Shown here: positions 5,772 to 15,101 of the stretch, piece by piece
Position numbering within the stretch: the first letter of the stretch is position 1
How the letters are laid out: every line of letters begins with the position of its first letter
NCBI GenBank assembly: GCA_900553345.1
Contig: USDE01000012.1
Coordinates: forward strand, 1-15,101
DNA from: an uncultured Collinsella sp.
GTDB taxonomy: Bacteria; Actinomycetota; Coriobacteriia; Coriobacteriales; Coriobacteriaceae
Direction: 5' to 3'
Length of the DNA stretch: 15,101 nt
Made by a program: the position numbers and the translations under genes
Notes under the pieces: model-generated
The model's database searches: none
Told to the model about the DNA's origin: nothing
The model's input: only the letters and a program-made list of their open reading frames with translations

Positions 5772-6419
5772 ATGACCGTTACCTACGATGCGTCCCGCGT
5801 GACGCTTGTCGACCATCCGCTCGTCCAGCACAAGTTGTCGATCCTGCGCGATAAGTCGACCGGCACCAACCAGTTCCGCCAACTCGTACGCGAGCTCGCG
5901 CTTTTTGACGGCTACGAGGCCATGCGCGACCTGCCCATGGAGGATGTCGAAGTCGAGACTCCCATCACCACTGCCACGTTTAAGCAGCTTGCCGGCAAGA
6001 AGCTCGCCATCGTCCCCATTTTGCGCGCGGGCCTTGGAATGGTCGATGGCATCCTCGACCTGGTGCCCTCTGCCCGCGTGGGCCACATTGGCATGGAGCG
6101 CGACGAGGTCACCCACGAGCCGCATGAGTATTACTGCAAGATGCCCAAGGATATCGACCAGCGTATCTGCCTGGTCGTCGATCCCATGCTCGCCACGGGC
6201 GGTTCTGCCGAGATGGCTATCAGCTATCTGCGCGAGCGCGGTGTCAAGGACATCCGCATGCTGTGCATCGTCGCGGCCCCCGAGGGCCTCAAGTCGCTGA
6301 CCGAGAAAGACCCCGACGTGCATATCTATACCTGCGCCATCGACGACCACCTCAACGAGGCCGCCTACATCGTCCCCGGCTTGGGCGATGCCGGCGACCG
6401 CATCTACGGCACGCTGTAG
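5772..6419 (+). CDS. upp: Uracil phosphoribosyltransferase
   Basis: Upp salvages uracil: uracil + PRPP gives UMP + diphosphate. The 215-residue length is normal. Family marks are the N-terminal [19 protein letters not shown], the uracil/PRPP segment [17 protein letters not shown], the PRPP-binding loop [12 protein letters not shown] (about residues 135-146) and a C-terminal [17 protein letters not shown]. The ATG at 5772 follows AAAGGGG (about 5755-5761) by 10 bases and begins exactly where homologues begin. An in-frame ATG at 5724 would add 16 residues without family support. It follows glpK after a 123-base gap that has a 12-bp palindrome (TTGCGGCCGCAA, 5741-5752) but no promoter I could recognise. 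The position before the ATP synthase operon is common in Gram-positive bacteria. Confidence 0.96.
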   Translation: MTVTYDASRVTLVDHPLVQHKLSILRDKSTGTNQFRQLVRELALFDGYEAMRDLPMEDVEVETPITTATFKQLAGKKLAIVPILRAGLGMVDGILDLVPSARVGHIGMERDEVTHEPHEYYCKMPKDIDQRICLVVDPMLATGGSAEMAISYLRERGVKDIRMLCIVAAPEGLKSLTEKDPDVHIYTCAIDDHLNEAAYIVPGLGDAGDRIYGTL

Positions 6420-6480
6420 TCGTCGGGCCTTGTCGGCTACGGTCACAAATACGAAGAAATGGTGCGCGCGGGCGAGTAAA

Positions 6481-6514
6481 AGACGTCCACGCGCACTCCT
6501 GTTAACGGACGTTT
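6481..6514. repeat. Inverted repeat downstream of upp
   Basis: ACGTCC (6483-6488) and GGACGT (6507-6512) are exact reverse complements. One wobble and one A-T pair extend the stem to 6481/6514, around an 18-base loop. No T-run follows, so it is a weak terminator candidate at best and could be an operator for the atp promoter about 100 bases on. The rest of 6420-6612 shows the near-repeat CGTATTACCG (6539-6548) and CGTATTAACCG (6590-6600), and no gene. Confidence 0.35.
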
Positions 6515-6612
6515 AGCCCAGAGGGGTTCGCGAAAAAACGTATTACCGTACCTGCGGCATAAAGAAGGTCTTAAGAAAACGAACAGGTGCGTATTAACCG
6601 ATGCTTTTTCGG

Positions 6613-6640
6613 TTGTACTTTAGCGATTGGCTCGTACAAT
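6613..6640 (+). promoter_or_regulatory. Candidate promoter of the ATP synthase operon
   Basis: A -35-like TTGTAC (6613-6618; only TTG conserved) and a -10-like TACAAT (6635-6640; 5 of 6) are 16 bases apart. The start would fall near 6647, giving a leader of about 55 bases to the GTG of the atpI-like gene. The -10 and its context (CGTACAAT) match the candidate prmC promoter. Confidence 0.5.
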
Positions 6641-6701
6641 AGTCACCAATGTTTGGCGGGAACTGTTCTGTGAAGCGTTAAAAAGGAAAGTGAGGACGCC
6701 A

Positions 6702-7013
6702 GTGTTTCAGGTAGCCGATCTGCTCACTATCGTTGCAGGCGCCATCGCGGGCGCAATCGCCTTTCTTCCCTTTGTTTTTACGCTCAAGCCGGTTCTTGAC
6801 GATAAGCAGAATGCGGACATGCTCAAGGGCATGATGAGTCTGGCGGTCTCGGCAATCGCCCTGCTCGTCTTTACCTTGGTTGTGTTTGCGTTGTTCGGAG
6901 AGGCATTTCGCATGTTCCTTCTGGGCGAGGCGATCGGCTTCGTGGCCTTTATGGCCGCCTGCACGGTTCGTGTCGCCAAGGCGCTGCGAGATCCTCATGA
7001 GGTCGAAAGGTAA
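6702..7013 (+). CDS. AtpI-like small membrane protein at the head of the atp operon
   Basis: This is a 103-residue hydrophobic protein with three likely membrane helices: about residues 4-26 (ADLLTIVAGAIAGAIAFLPF), 44-67 (MMSLAVSAIALLVFTLVVFA) and 72-91 (FLLGEAIGFVAFMAACTV). AtpI (subunit I) proteins assist c-ring assembly or ion supply and are usually about 125 residues with four helices, poorly conserved. The assignment here rests mainly on position: downstream of the atp promoter and three bases before atpB. GTG 6702 is chosen because GTGAGG (6690-6695) is well spaced. The open frame extends back to 6627, but that region overlaps the -10 box and would lack a ribosome site. Confidence 0.7.
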   Translation: MFQVADLLTIVAGAIAGAIAFLPFVFTLKPVLDDKQNADMLKGMMSLAVSAIALLVFTLVVFALFGEAFRMFLLGEAIGFVAFMAACTVRVAKALRDPHEVER

Positions 7014-7016
7014 GTC

Positions 7017-7820
7017 GTGGAAATTTTTGAAAAGCTGCCTGATGAGATTAATCATCTGGTCAGCGAGTTCAGCTCCACCCCCGTCGTGGGCGATCTAAGC
7101 TGCGGCATCACGCAGTACTCGTTTTGGCTGATCGTCTCCACGATCGTGCTCCTGATCGTCCTGGCCGTGTTCAAGAAGAAGCAGACCCTGGTTCCCAAGG
7201 GCTTCTTCGTCAACGGTTTCGAGTACATCATCGAGTACGTCGAGAACGATATCGGCAAGGGCGTTGTGGGTGAGAACTGGAAGAAGCACTTCCCGTTCCT
7301 GTGCTCGCTTTTCCTGTTCATCCTGATCAATAACATGATCGGCCTGATCCCGGGAATGAAGCCCGGCACCGGCGCAATCGGCTCCACCGCCGCGCTCGCC
7401 ATTTTCGCCTTCGTGTACTTCATCTACTACGGATGCAAGGCTCACGGCGTGATCGGCTACATCAAGAGCCTCGCCCCGCAGGGCGTGAGCTTCCCGATGA
7501 ACGTGCTTGTGTGGGTCGTCGAGCTTTTCTCGACCTTCCTGCGCCTCATCACGCTCGCCGTCCGTCTGTTCTGCAACATGTTCGCAGGACACGTGGTCAT
7601 GGGCTCGTTCGCCATCATGGCGAGCATGTTCATGCAGCCGCTGCTGCAGCAGGTTTCCGCGGCCCACGCCGTCGGCGCCCTGCCTTCGCTGGCCTGGCTT
7701 GCCATCCTCATCCTGATCTATGCGATCGAGCTTGTGGTCGGCGCCATCCAGGCTTACGTCTTCACGGTCCTTACCGCCGTGTATGTCTCCGAGGCAGAGG
7801 AGGTCGCGGAGGAGGAGTAG
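7017..7820 (+). CDS. atpB: ATP synthase Fo subunit a
   Basis: Subunit a forms the two half-channels that carry ions to and from the rotating c-ring. The 267-residue protein has a series of membrane helices, including YSFWLIVSTIVLLIVLAVF, HFPFLCSLFLFILINNMIGL and LAWLAILILIYAIELVVGAI. The essential arginine lies in LITLAVRLFCNMFAGHVVM (E. coli counterpart ...LALRLFGNMYAGE...). The C-terminal helix has AIQAYVFTVLTAVYVSEAEE, containing the conserved Gln-Ala pair. The start is GTG at 7017 with GAAAGG (7005-7010) six bases before it, three bases after the atpI-like stop. The tail is acidic (EAEEVAEEE). Unlike the rest of the operon it is followed by a 124-base gap. Confidence 0.96.
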   Translation: MEIFEKLPDEINHLVSEFSSTPVVGDLSCGITQYSFWLIVSTIVLLIVLAVFKKKQTLVPKGFFVNGFEYIIEYVENDIGKGVVGENWKKHFPFLCSLFLFILINNMIGLIPGMKPGTGAIGSTAALAIFAFVYFIYYGCKAHGVIGYIKSLAPQGVSFPMNVLVWVVELFSTFLRLITLAVRLFCNMFAGHVVMGSFAIMASMFMQPLLQQVSAAHAVGALPSLAWLAILILIYAIELVVGAIQAYVFTVLTAVYVSEAEEVAEEE

Positions 7821-7832
7821 TCTTCCGTTCGC

Positions 7833-7928
7833 GCCTTAAAGGTAAGGCAATTCGTTAAACCGCCGGTGCCCGTACCCATGGAGCCCGGCAGTTATAAAAA
7901 GGTTATCCTGCGTGAAATAAGACACGCA
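7833..7928 (+). promoter_or_regulatory. Structured intercistronic leader before atpE
   Basis: Three potential hairpins occupy the 124-base atpB-atpE gap: GCCTTA-AAGG-TAAGGC (7833-7848), GCCGG (7862-7866) with CCGGC (7885-7889), and TGCGTG (7909-7914) with CACGCA (7923-7928) around AAATAAGA. The last ends five bases before the strong ribosome site AAAGGAGG (7933-7940). No convincing internal promoter was found. In E. coli the atpB-atpE region boosts translation of subunit c; a similar role here is inference. Confidence 0.45.
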
Positions 7929-7944
7929 CGACAAAGGAGGAATC

Positions 7945-8139
7945 GTGGGAGTTATCGGTTACGGTCTCGGTGTTATCGGCGCTGGTCTTGCTATCGGCCT
8001 GTCTGCTCTGGGTGCTACGGGTGCTATGGCCCGTCAGCCTGAGGTCCAGGGCCGCGTGTTCACCGTCTTCATCATGGGCTCCGCCTTCGGCGAGGCTCTG
8101 GCTCTGATCGGCTTCGTTGTCGCGCTGATCGTTAAATAG
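7945..8139 (+). CDS. atpE: ATP synthase Fo subunit c
   Basis: Subunit c forms the proton-carrying ring. The 64-residue protein is two helices joined by the polar ARQPEV loop (residues 29-34). Helix 1 has the Gly/Ala packing pattern (GLGVIGAGLAIGLSALGATGA). Helix 2 has the ion-binding Glu50 in FGEALALIGFVV. Glu is followed by Ala, and the helix-1 position that is Gln in sodium-type rings appears to be Ile, so this should be proton-specific. It is about six residues shorter at the N-terminus than typical Bacillus-type subunits. The GTG start at 7945 is fixed by the near-consensus AAAGGAGG (7933-7940), the strongest ribosome site in the operon, which suits a subunit needed in many copies. Confidence 0.96.
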   Translation: MGVIGYGLGVIGAGLAIGLSALGATGAMARQPEVQGRVFTVFIMGSAFGEALALIGFVVALIVK

Positions 8140-8154
8140 CACGGAGCGTCAAGT

Positions 8155-8757
8155 ATGAATCTTTCATCCCAGAAGAGCGCGATCGCACTCTCCGCGTCCG
8201 CGGCCGCGCTGCTCATGCCGGTTTCCGCGTTCGCCGAGGACGGCGCTGCCGGTGCGGACATCCTCATCCCTAAGATGGCGGAGTTCATCCCGGCGCTTAT
8301 CGCCTTCCTGATTATCTGGATCGTGCTGGCCAAGGTCGCCCTGCCGGGCATCATGAAAACCATGGAGGAGCGCGGCAAGAAGATCGAGGAGAGCCTCGAC
8401 GAGGCCGAGAAGACCAAGCAGGAGGCTATCGCCAAGCGCGCTGAGTCCGATTCGATCGTCACCGACGCCCGTCGTCAGGCTGCCGATATCGTTCTCGAGG
8501 CCCGTAAGGACGCCGAGTCCGAGCGCGCCCGTATCATCGAGGCTGCGCACAAGGAGGCCGAGGAGATCATCGCCAAGGCCCATACGACCGTCGAGGACGA
8601 GCGCAAGTCCATCTACGCCGGTGCCGCGAGCTCCATCGCCGACCTGTCCGTTGCCGTCGCCACCAAGATCGTGGGCGAGGCACTCGAGGACGAGGCCGGG
8701 CAGAAGAAGCTCATCGAGCGCTACATCCAGGAAGCAGGTAGCCTGAATGCCGACTAG
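8155..8757 (+). CDS. atpF: ATP synthase Fo subunit b, with a signal-peptide-like N-terminus
   Basis: Subunit b is the peripheral stalk linking Fo to the top of F1. The expected parts are one membrane helix at about residues 44-63 (FIPALIAFLIIWIVLAKVAL), then a long charged, Ala/Glu-rich coiled coil (from about 68) and a C-terminal segment that binds delta. The odd part is residues 1-27: a basic start, the hydrophobic stretch AIALSASAAALLMPV, and SAFA-ED, which reads as a signal peptidase I site (cleavage after Ala27). The usual b subunit begins at its membrane anchor with no such leader. The total of 200 residues exceeds E. coli's 156. The ATG at 8155 has GGAG (8143-8146), 15 bases after atpE. 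The 3' end overlaps atpH by 11 bases, implying translational coupling. Confidence 0.95.
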   Translation: MNLSSQKSAIALSASAAALLMPVSAFAEDGAAGADILIPKMAEFIPALIAFLIIWIVLAKVALPGIMKTMEERGKKIEESLDEAEKTKQEAIAKRAESDSIVTDARRQAADIVLEARKDAESERARIIEAAHKEAEEIIAKAHTTVEDERKSIYAGAASSIADLSVAVATKIVGEALEDEAGQKKLIERYIQEAGSLNAD

Positions 8758-9223
8758 CCGCTATCAGGACAAGGTGCTCGAGACCTACGCGCGCTCCCTC
8801 ATGGAAGCCGCCAAGGCCGAGAACCATGTGTTCGAGGACCTCGAGATGATCGAGCGCCTGGCTTCCGCCAGCCCCGAGATCATCGCCGTGCTCGACACCA
8901 TGTCCAAGCGCGACCAGCTCGACCTTCTTCCCAAGGTGGCAGCTGCCTTTAAGTATGTTGCCGAGGAAGACGAGGATGTAGTGGGCGTGACCGTCACCAC
9001 GGCGATCCCGCTCGACGACGAGCTGCGTCAAACCATCACTAAGAAATGCGAGCAGGACTTCGGCCGCAAGGTATTCCTTATCGAGCAGGTCGACCCGTCT
9101 ATCGTGGGCGGCCTGGTGCTCGAGGCCCGCGGCGAGCGTCGTGACATTTCCGTCAAGACGCAGCTGCGCATCGCACAGGAGACCCTCGCAAACTCTGCTA
9201 ATTCGTACGGAGGTGAAGCCTAA
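8747..9223 (+). CDS. atpH: ATP synthase F1 subunit delta (shortened)
   Basis: Delta caps F1 and ties the alpha N-termini to the b stalk. It was recognised from position and pattern: an N-terminal [26 protein letters not shown], then [31 protein letters not shown], and the C-terminal [33 protein letters not shown]. At 158 residues it is short (E. coli 177) even though it has an extra ~11-residue C-terminal tail. By eye alignment to E. coli delta, about 30 residues are missing inside the N-terminal helical bundle, between residues ~30 and ~38 here. Its ATG lies within the last 11 bases of atpF, and its stop overlaps the atpA start by one base (TAATG), so it is coupled on both sides. Confidence 0.93.
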   Translation: MPTSRYQDKVLETYARSLMEAAKAENHVFEDLEMIERLASASPEIIAVLDTMSKRDQLDLLPKVAAAFKYVAEEDEDVVGVTVTTAIPLDDELRQTITKKCEQDFGRKVFLIEQVDPSIVGGLVLEARGERRDISVKTQLRIAQETLANSANSYGGEA

Positions 9224-10821
9224 TGTCCGAAACCCTCAATGCCCAGGATATCGCCAAGAAACTGCAGGAGCAGCTCACGAGCCTCTCCGCGACGGTCGAT
9301 ACGCATGAGGTTTCAACGGTCGACGAGGTAGGCGACGGCATCGCGCGCGTCACTGGCCTCAAGAGCGCCATGGCAGGCGAGCTTCTGGAGTTCAAGAGCT
9401 CCGATACCGGTGAGACCGTCTTCGGCCTTGCCCAGAACCTTGACCGTGACGAGGTCGGCGCCGTTTTGTTTGGTGCCGTCGACTCCATCAAGGAAGGCGA
9501 CGAGTGCCGCACCACTGGCCGCATTATGGATATCCCCGTGAGCCGTGCCATGCTCGGCCGCGTCGTCAATCCGCTCGGCCAGCCTATCGACGGTTTGGGT
9601 GACATTGTCGCCACGCACCGTCGTCCTATCGAGTTTAAGGCCCCCGGCGTCATCGACCGTACCCCGGTGTGCGAGCCGGTTCAGACCGGTCTGTTGGCCA
9701 TCGACTCCATGGTGCCTATCGGCCGTGGTCAGCGTGAGCTCATCATCGGCGACCGTAAGACCGGTAAGACCGCCATTGCCATCGACGCTATCCTCAATCA
9801 GCGCGGCAAGGGCATGGTCTGCATCTATGTCGCCATCGGCCAGAAGGCCTCCACGGTTGCCAACATCCGTGAGACCCTCGCCCAGCACGGTGCGCTCGAC
9901 TACACCATCATCGTTTCGGCAACCGCTGCCGATTCCGCCCCTATGCAGTACATCGCGCCTATGGCCGGTGCCGCTATCGGCGAGTTCTTCATGTACAACG
10001 GCGAGGACGGCAAGTCCGCCAGCGAGACCAACCCCGGCGGCCACGTGCTCGTCATCTACGACGACCTGTCCAAGCAGGCTGTGGCCTACCGTCAGATGTC
10101 GCTGACGCTGCATCGTCCGCCCGGACGCGAGGCCTATCCTGGCGACATCTTCTACCTGCACTCTCGTCTGCTCGAGCGTGCCGTCAAGATGTCCAAGAAG
10201 AACGGTTACGGCTCCATGACGGCTCTGCCGATCATCGAGACCCAGGACGGCGACGTCTCGGCCTACATTCCGACCAACGTCATTTCCATTACCGATGGTC
10301 AGATCTACCTGCAGTCCGAGCTCTTCTTCCAGGGCCAGCGCCCGGCAGTCGACGTGGGTATCTCCGTGTCCCGCGTCGGTGGCGACGCACAGACCAAGGC
10401 CATGAAGCAGGTTGCCGGCAATCTTCGTCTTGACCTCGCTTCGTACCAGGAGCTCGCCGGCTTTACGCAGTTCGGCTCCGACCTCGACGAGGCCACGCAA
10501 AAGCAGCTTACCCACGGCGCTCGCATGACTGAGCTCCTTAAGCAGCCGCGCTACAAGCCGTTTGAGGTTGGCGAGCAGATTGCAGTTCTGTTTGCAGGCA
10601 ACGAGGGCTTCCTGGATGACCTGGAGATCGCCGACGTGCTGCCTTTCCGTGCCGAGCTCATCGAGTACATGGACAATGGCTTTGGCTCGCTGCTCGACAA
10701 GGTTCGCGCCAAGAAGATCGATGATGACACCAAGGCTGAGCTCTTGCGCGTCATCGGCGACTTCAAGCAGCAGTTCATGGCCAAGCACCATGCCGATACG
10801 ACTGGATCAGAGGAGAACTAA
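9223..10821 (+). CDS. atpA: ATP synthase F1 subunit alpha
   Basis: Alpha alternates with beta in the F1 head and holds non-catalytic nucleotide sites. The 532-residue protein is slightly longer than the usual ~505-515. Visible parts: an N-terminal helix ([18 protein letters not shown]) that contacts delta; the beta-barrel segment with [11 protein letters not shown]; the P-loop GDRKTGKT (residues 176-183), where position 179 is Lys instead of the usual Gln; [41 protein letters not shown]; and the arginine finger in [17 protein letters not shown]. The start is ATG 9223 with GGAGGTG (9209-9215). The C-terminus ends in a short polar tail (ADTTGSEEN). atpG begins five bases after the stop. Confidence 0.98.
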   Translation: MSETLNAQDIAKKLQEQLTSLSATVDTHEVSTVDEVGDGIARVTGLKSAMAGELLEFKSSDTGETVFGLAQNLDRDEVGAVLFGAVDSIKEGDECRTTGRIMDIPVSRAMLGRVVNPLGQPIDGLGDIVATHRRPIEFKAPGVIDRTPVCEPVQTGLLAIDSMVPIGRGQRELIIGDRKTGKTAIAIDAILNQRGKGMVCIYVAIGQKASTVANIRETLAQHGALDYTIIVSATAADSAPMQYIAPMAGAAIGEFFMYNGEDGKSASETNPGGHVLVIYDDLSKQAVAYRQMSLTLHRPPGREAYPGDIFYLHSRLLERAVKMSKKNGYGSMTALPIIETQDGDVSAYIPTNVISITDGQIYLQSELFFQGQRPAVDVGISVSRVGGDAQTKAMKQVAGNLRLDLASYQELAGFTQFGSDLDEATQKQLTHGARMTELLKQPRYKPFEVGEQIAVLFAGNEGFLDDLEIADVLPFRAELIEYMDNGFGSLLDKVRAKKIDDDTKAELLRVIGDFKQQFMAKHHADTTGSEEN

Positions 10822-10826
10822 GCCCT

Positions 10827-13189
<2,363 letters not shown>

Positions 13190-13192
13190 GTT

Positions 13193-13585
13193 ATGCGTAT
13201 CCGCATCGTGTGCCCCGTGAGCCTCGCCTATGAGGGTGACGCTGCGTTTGTGTCGATTCCGTCTACGGATGGCGAGTTTGGCGTTTTACCTGCTCACTCC
13301 AGCGAAATCTGCACGATCGACCGCGGTTACGTTCGCGTTTCCGATAAGGCCATGGGCACTGTCGACCACACGTTTGCCGTGGTCGGCGGCTACGCCCAGG
13401 TCGCGGACGATGTCGTGACCGTCCTCGCCGAGCGCGCTTGCGATTTGGCGACCGTCGATGCCGACAAGGTTAAAGCTGATATTCAAGGTTTTGAAGAGAA
13501 GCTGGGTAATTTGTCGGAGGATGATGCACGCCGCGCCTACCTCTATAATGAAATCGCATGGTGTAAGCTCAAGCTTGCCCAATAG
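13193..13585 (+). CDS. atpC: ATP synthase F1 subunit epsilon
   Basis: Epsilon sits on the foot of gamma and can inhibit ATP hydrolysis. The 130-residue protein has the N-terminal beta-sandwich with MRIRIVCPVSLAYEGDAAFVSIPS (read as RIVCPVSLAYEGD then AAFVSIPS), GEFGVLPAHSSE, and AVVGGYAQVADDVVTVLAERA. The C-terminal helical hairpin (about residues 92-130) has KADIQGFEEKLG and ARRAYLYNEIAWCKLKLA. The ATG at 13193 follows GGGGGAG in the atpD 3' end, at a spacing near 10. It is the last gene before the operon terminator. A Cys in the last helix is unusual to my eye but not significant. Confidence 0.95.
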   Translation: MRIRIVCPVSLAYEGDAAFVSIPSTDGEFGVLPAHSSEICTIDRGYVRVSDKAMGTVDHTFAVVGGYAQVADDVVTVLAERACDLATVDADKVKADIQGFEEKLGNLSEDDARRAYLYNEIAWCKLKLAQ

Positions 13586-13621
13586 TCAAACGCTTTAGCG
13601 TTCGACCATTTGCGAACACAT

Positions 13622-13660
13622 CATGCCCGGGATGGCCCAGCCACCCCGGGCATGCTTTTT
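13622..13660 (+). terminator. Strong intrinsic terminator of the atp operon
   Basis: CATGCCCGGGATGG (13622-13635) pairs with CCACCCCGGGCATG (13641-13654) around CCCAG: 14 positions with one A/C mismatch. It is followed by C and TTTTT (13656-13660). A smaller hairpin, AACGC-TTTA-GCGTT (13589-13602), lies between the atpC stop and this terminator, with an overlapping alternative GTTCG (13600-13604)/CGAAC (13613-13617). Confidence 0.92.
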
Positions 13661-13673
13661 GAAAGGGTAGACC

Positions 13674-14957
13674 TTGGATATTATCCGCGTTGAGGGTGGC
13701 CACGCCATCGGAGGTTCCGTGCCTGTTTCGGGTGCTAAGAACTCCGCGCTCAAACTTATGGCGGCAACGCTTCTGGCGCCGGGCAAGACGACGCTGCGGA
13801 ACGTGCCCGATATTTCCGATGTCCACGTGATGGGCAAGGTGCTCAAGGGCATGGGCGCTACGATCGATGTTCTCGACGAGCACACGCTCGAGATCGATAC
13901 CTCCCAGGTCGATTCTTGGGAGGCGCCCTACGAGCTTGTCGCCAAGATGCGCGCCTCCACGGCTGTGATGGGCCCCCTGCTGGGTCGTTTCCATCGCGCC
14001 AAGATCGCCATGCCGGGCGGCTGCAACCTGGGTGCTCGCAAGATCGATATGCATATCTTGGGTCTCGAGGCTCTGGGCGTCGAGTTCGACACCGCCCACG
14101 GCTACATCAACGCCAGTGCTCCCCAGGGTCTGCGCGGTACCACCGTCACGCTCGAGTTTGCCAGTGTCGGTGCGACCGAGAACCTCATTATGGCATCCGT
14201 GCGCGCGCAGGGTACCACGGTTATCGACAACGCGGCCCGCGAGCCCGAGATCGTCGACCTCGCCAACATGCTCAACGAGATGGGTGCCAAGATCATCGGC
14301 GCGGGCACGCCCGTCGTGACCATCGAGGGCGTGGAGGAGCTGCATCCCGTTACCCATTGCGTGGTGGGTGACCGCATCGAGGCCGGCACCTTTATCGTCG
14401 CCGGCGCCCTCATGGCCGATGAGCGCGGCGTCGATGTTACGGGCTTCTGCCCCATCCACCTGGGGATGGTGCTCAAAAAGATGGAACTTATGGGCATCGA
14501 GTGCGAGCGTATCGAGAACGGCGTCCACGTCAATCGCGTCGAGCGCATCAGGCCGGTCGATATCCAGACGCTTCCGTTCCCGGGTTTCCCGACCGACATG
14601 CAGGCGCAGATCATGGTGCTTTCGGCCCTTGCCGACGGAAGCTCCGTAATTACCGAGAACATCTTCGAGAACCGCTTCATGTTCGCCTCCGAGCTCGTGC
14701 GTATGGGTGCCGATATTCGTATCGAGAGCCATCACGCCATGATTCACGGCGTCAAGGGCTTCTCGGGCGCACAGGTCACCTCACCCGACCTGCGTGGCGG
14801 CGCGGCGCTTGTGGTTGCCGGTCTTATCGCCGATGGCGTTACCGAGGTCTCGGCCATCCATCACATCAAACGTGGCTACGAGCAGTTTGTCGAAAAGCTG
14901 CAGGCGCTTGGCGCGCATGTCGAACATGCCACCGTTCCCGATCCCGTCATCTACTAA
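13674..14957 (+). CDS. murA: UDP-N-acetylglucosamine 1-carboxyvinyltransferase
   Basis: MurA transfers enolpyruvate from PEP to UDP-GlcNAc, the first committed step of peptidoglycan synthesis. The 427-residue length is typical. Motifs: GSVPVSGAKNSALKLMAATL with Lys22 of GAKN; MRASTAVMGPLLGRF; the active-site loop PGGCNLGARKIDMHI with Cys117 (codon 14022-14024), the residue attacked by fosfomycin, so the enzyme should be sensitive; EFASVGATENLIMAS; PFPGFPTDMQAQ; and ITENIFENRFMFASEL. The start is TTG at 13674. The ribosome site AAAGGG (about 13662-13667) is six bases upstream, and homologues begin with a similar DIIRVEGG. The gene starts 13 bases after the T-run of the atp terminator, leaving no room for a promoter between. 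Confidence 0.97.
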   Translation: MDIIRVEGGHAIGGSVPVSGAKNSALKLMAATLLAPGKTTLRNVPDISDVHVMGKVLKGMGATIDVLDEHTLEIDTSQVDSWEAPYELVAKMRASTAVMGPLLGRFHRAKIAMPGGCNLGARKIDMHILGLEALGVEFDTAHGYINASAPQGLRGTTVTLEFASVGATENLIMASVRAQGTTVIDNAAREPEIVDLANMLNEMGAKIIGAGTPVVTIEGVEELHPVTHCVVGDRIEAGTFIVAGALMADERGVDVTGFCPIHLGMVLKKMELMGIECERIENGVHVNRVERIRPVDIQTLPFPGFPTDMQAQIMVLSALADGSSVITENIFENRFMFASELVRMGADIRIESHHAMIHGVKGFSGAQVTSPDLRGGAALVVAGLIADGVTEVSAIHHIKRGYEQFVEKLQALGAHVEHATVPDPVIY

Positions 14958-14969
14958 TGCAGGTTGCCT

Positions 14970-15101
14970 ATGTTTAACAAGAAACCCCTAGCGGATAACA
15001 CCCGAAGACCCTCGACTGGTGCGCAGGCCAAGATCTACAGCCGCGACAATGTCGCACGCTATTCCGAGCGCGCCCGTCAGCGCCGTCGCGGCCGCACGGT
15101 T
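14970..15101 (+). CDS. Unidentified basic protein, 3'-truncated by the window edge
   Basis: The frame is open from ATG 14970 to the last base (44 codons). It reads MFNKKPLADNTRRPSTGAQA, then a highly basic stretch rich in Arg (from SRDNVARYSERARQRRRGRT). It starts 12 bases after the murA stop, with only AGG (14961-14963) as a ribosome site, so coupling to murA is likely. A basic, polar N-terminus like this could precede a membrane anchor, as in LytR-CpsA-Psr cell-wall ligases or other envelope proteins that often follow murA. That is a guess; no domain is visible within the window. Confidence 0.6.
   Translation, partial: MFNKKPLADNTRRPSTGAQAKIYSRDNVARYSERARQRRRGRTV

Noticed and set aside
6627..6701. 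Upstream start for the atpI-like gene
   Set aside because: The extension overlaps the -10 box and lacks a ribosome site. GTG 6702 is well placed.
7945..8139. Sodium-type ATP synthase
   Set aside because: Glu50 is followed by Ala, not Ser or Thr, and the helix-1 Gln of sodium rings is absent, so proton coupling is more likely.
9313..10791. 492-codon open frame antisense to atpA, and similar long antisense frames over glpK, atpD and murA
   Set aside because: These are mirror frames of highly expressed GC-rich genes. They show no homology or motifs, and the sense genes are unmistakable.

Overview
The window is one continuous stretch of high-GC bacterial chromosome, with almost everything on the + strand. 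Protein sequences and gene order (prfA-prmC-sua5 ... upp-atp operon-murA) fit an anaerobic actinobacterium of the class Coriobacteriia, probably Collinsella or a close relative. This is inferred from flavour and synteny; no 16S or marker comparison was possible.

Layout. (1) 1-657: 3' end of prfA (release factor 1). (2) 658-1252: a 595-base gap with no convincing gene. It holds a 13-bp hairpin, a remarkable ~98-base element that folds into one long stepped hairpin with perfect 15-bp terminal arms, three copies of the 10-mer TTCAATCGTC, and a prmC promoter. (3) 1253-2503: prmC, which methylates release factors, carrying a ~120-residue Ala/Glu-rich insert. (4) 2518-3215: a hicAB toxin-antitoxin pair with its own promoter and a palindromic operator over the -10 box. 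It looks like an accessory insertion into an otherwise housekeeping cluster. (5) 3350-4093: sua5/tsaC-like t6A synthesis gene. (6) 4107-5648: glycerol kinase. (7) 5772-6419: upp, uracil salvage. (8) 6613-13660: the F1Fo ATP synthase operon, with a promoter, an atpI-like gene, atpB, E, F, H, A, G, D, C, and a strong intrinsic terminator. (9) 13674-14957: murA, starting with TTG only 13 bases after that terminator's T-run. (10) 14970-end: the start of an unidentified basic protein, cut by the window edge.

How the genes work together. prfA, prmC and sua5 serve translation (termination, methylation of the GGQ loop, t6A37 on tRNA). The atp genes encode a complete complex: a, c, b in the membrane, then delta, alpha, gamma, beta, epsilon. 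The tight overlaps (11, 1, 5, 1 and 3 bases of overlap or gap) indicate translational coupling. The one long internal gap is the 124-base leader before atpE, the subunit needed in the most copies.

Most of the window is ordinary core genome. The best candidates for something undescribed are the stepped hairpin element after prfA, the PrmC insert, the signal-peptide-like start of subunit b, the shortened delta subunit, and the terminator immediately before murA. I found no CRISPR array, insertion sequence, tRNA or rRNA.
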